Assembly (NCBI RefSeq): GCF_018413605.1
Contig: NZ_JAHCDN010000001.1
Coordinates: 1,798,001-1,862,000 of the forward strand
DNA: 64,000 nucleotides
Source of the DNA: Variovorax sp. PCZ-1
GTDB taxonomy: Bacteria > Pseudomonadota > Gammaproteobacteria > Burkholderiales > Burkholderiaceae_C
Direction of reading: 5' to 3'
In this document: in pieces, positions 63,659 through 64,000 of the stretch
Numbering within the stretch: the first letter of the stretch is position 1
Layout: the number at the start of each line of letters is the position of its first letter
Translations under genes and position numbers: made by a program
Notes under the pieces: model-generated
Database searches by the model: none
Told to the model about the DNA's origin: nothing
Seen by the model: the letters and a program-made list of their open reading frames with translations, nothing else

Positions 63659-64000
63659 ATGAATCAAGCTTTTGGTCTCTCCCAACTCTGGTCGCAAGGC
63701 GATTGGGTCACCCGCTTCGTCGCTCTGCTCTTGCTCGTTATGTCGCTTGCCAGCTGGATGGTCATCATCACCAAAGCGCTGGCCGTTCGCCGCGCGAGTG
63801 CGCAAGCCAAAGCCGTCGAATCGTTTTGGCATGGCTCAGATTTAGCCGATGGCCTCAGCAAACTCGGGGCCGAGGCAGACAACCCCTTTCGCCAGCTCGC
63901 CATCGAAGGCCGCGAAGCCGCCGCGCACCACAGAGCTGCCAAGCCGCAACTTCACGACACGATGGATATTTCTGATTGGATCACCCGCTGCCTGCGCAAC
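63659..64000 (+). CDS. exbB: ExbB/TolQ/MotA-family proton channel subunit (3' end outside window)
   Basis: The first 114 residues are present. GLSQLWSQGDWVTRFVALLLLVMSLASWMVIITKAL is the typical ExbB opening and first membrane helix; the cytoplasmic region follows (AESFWHGSDL-like, NPFRQLAIEG). ExbB with ExbD energises TonB through proton flow. It lies 20 bases after tonB and ends beyond the window. Confidence 0.92.
   Translation, partial: MNQAFGLSQLWSQGDWVTRFVALLLLVMSLASWMVIITKALAVRRASAQAKAVESFWHGSDLADGLSKLGAEADNPFRQLAIEGREAAAHHRAAKPQLHDTMDISDWITRCLRN

Overview
The window reads as chromosomal DNA of a betaproteobacterium of the order Burkholderiales, most likely Comamonadaceae or a close relative. 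Grounds: moderate-to-high GC, the gene orders hrcA/nadK/recN and cysS/TPR/ppiA/ppiB/lpxH, the FNR-boxed cbb3 oxidase island, and short intergenic repeats carrying a GCTAT...ATAGC hairpin. The family placement is inferred from gene content; no search was run. Nearly all sequence is coding. No prophage, insertion sequence, CRISPR array or rRNA was seen, and no gene-free stretch exceeds 300 bases. || Layout. 1-8779: surface-polysaccharide locus on the + strand (paralogous family 4 glycosyltransferases, FkbM methyltransferase, DUF4214 protein, gmd and an rmd-like reductase), pointing to a GDP-D-rhamnose-type sugar. 8926-11618: small lipoprotein, then a minus-strand group of cyclic-nucleotide-fold protein, split chromate transporter and GNAT acetyltransferase. 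11825-20800: housekeeping genes (ygiQ, FAD oxidoreductase, tRNA-Pro and tRNA-Arg, hrcA, nadK, recN, rapZ). 20802-28665: hydrolase with a stop codon inside its signal peptide, ThDP enzyme, bactofilin, MFS and VIT transporters, FHA protein, mtfA. 28686-34835: lpxH, two cyclophilins, L,D-transpeptidase and TPR protein, divergent from cysS. 34900-38746: DNA glycosylase and small accessory genes. 38063-49808: microaerobic respiration island (safE-like, hemN, fnr, ccoGH, ccoNOQP, ccoIS, two usp genes) with three copies of one perfect FNR box. 49851-58321: HNH protein, Yellow-type propeller/SDR/ArsR group, alaS, then TetR, metal-dependent hydrolase and cytochrome P450. 58391-64000: udk, then a Fur-boxed iron-uptake cluster (hemP, small Cys-rich protein, Fiu-type receptor, PiuC-type oxygenase, tonB, exbB). 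|| The most unusual signal is a dispersed element of about 43-75 bp with core CGCCGGCATA-N5-TGCGC-N5-GCTAT-N7-ATAGCA (26 fixed positions). Seven clear copies lie between genes or at gene edges: one is inserted in frame in ygiQ, one encodes part of the receptor signal peptide, one supplies the stop codon of the ThDP enzyme and one the start codon of the DNA glycosylase. The same spaced core also occurs inside chrA (26/26), the ppiA signal peptide (22/26) and alaS (21/26), with a weaker match in nadK. All copies read in sense within coding frames share one codon phase. This behaves like a coding-compatible palindromic element and is the best candidate for something undescribed. || Other points: a 156-bp inverted-repeat element before the bactofilin gene, a 24-bp element shared by the arsR-like gene and the SDR gene, and promoters for hemP and ygiQ so close to the ATG that leaderless mRNAs are plausible.
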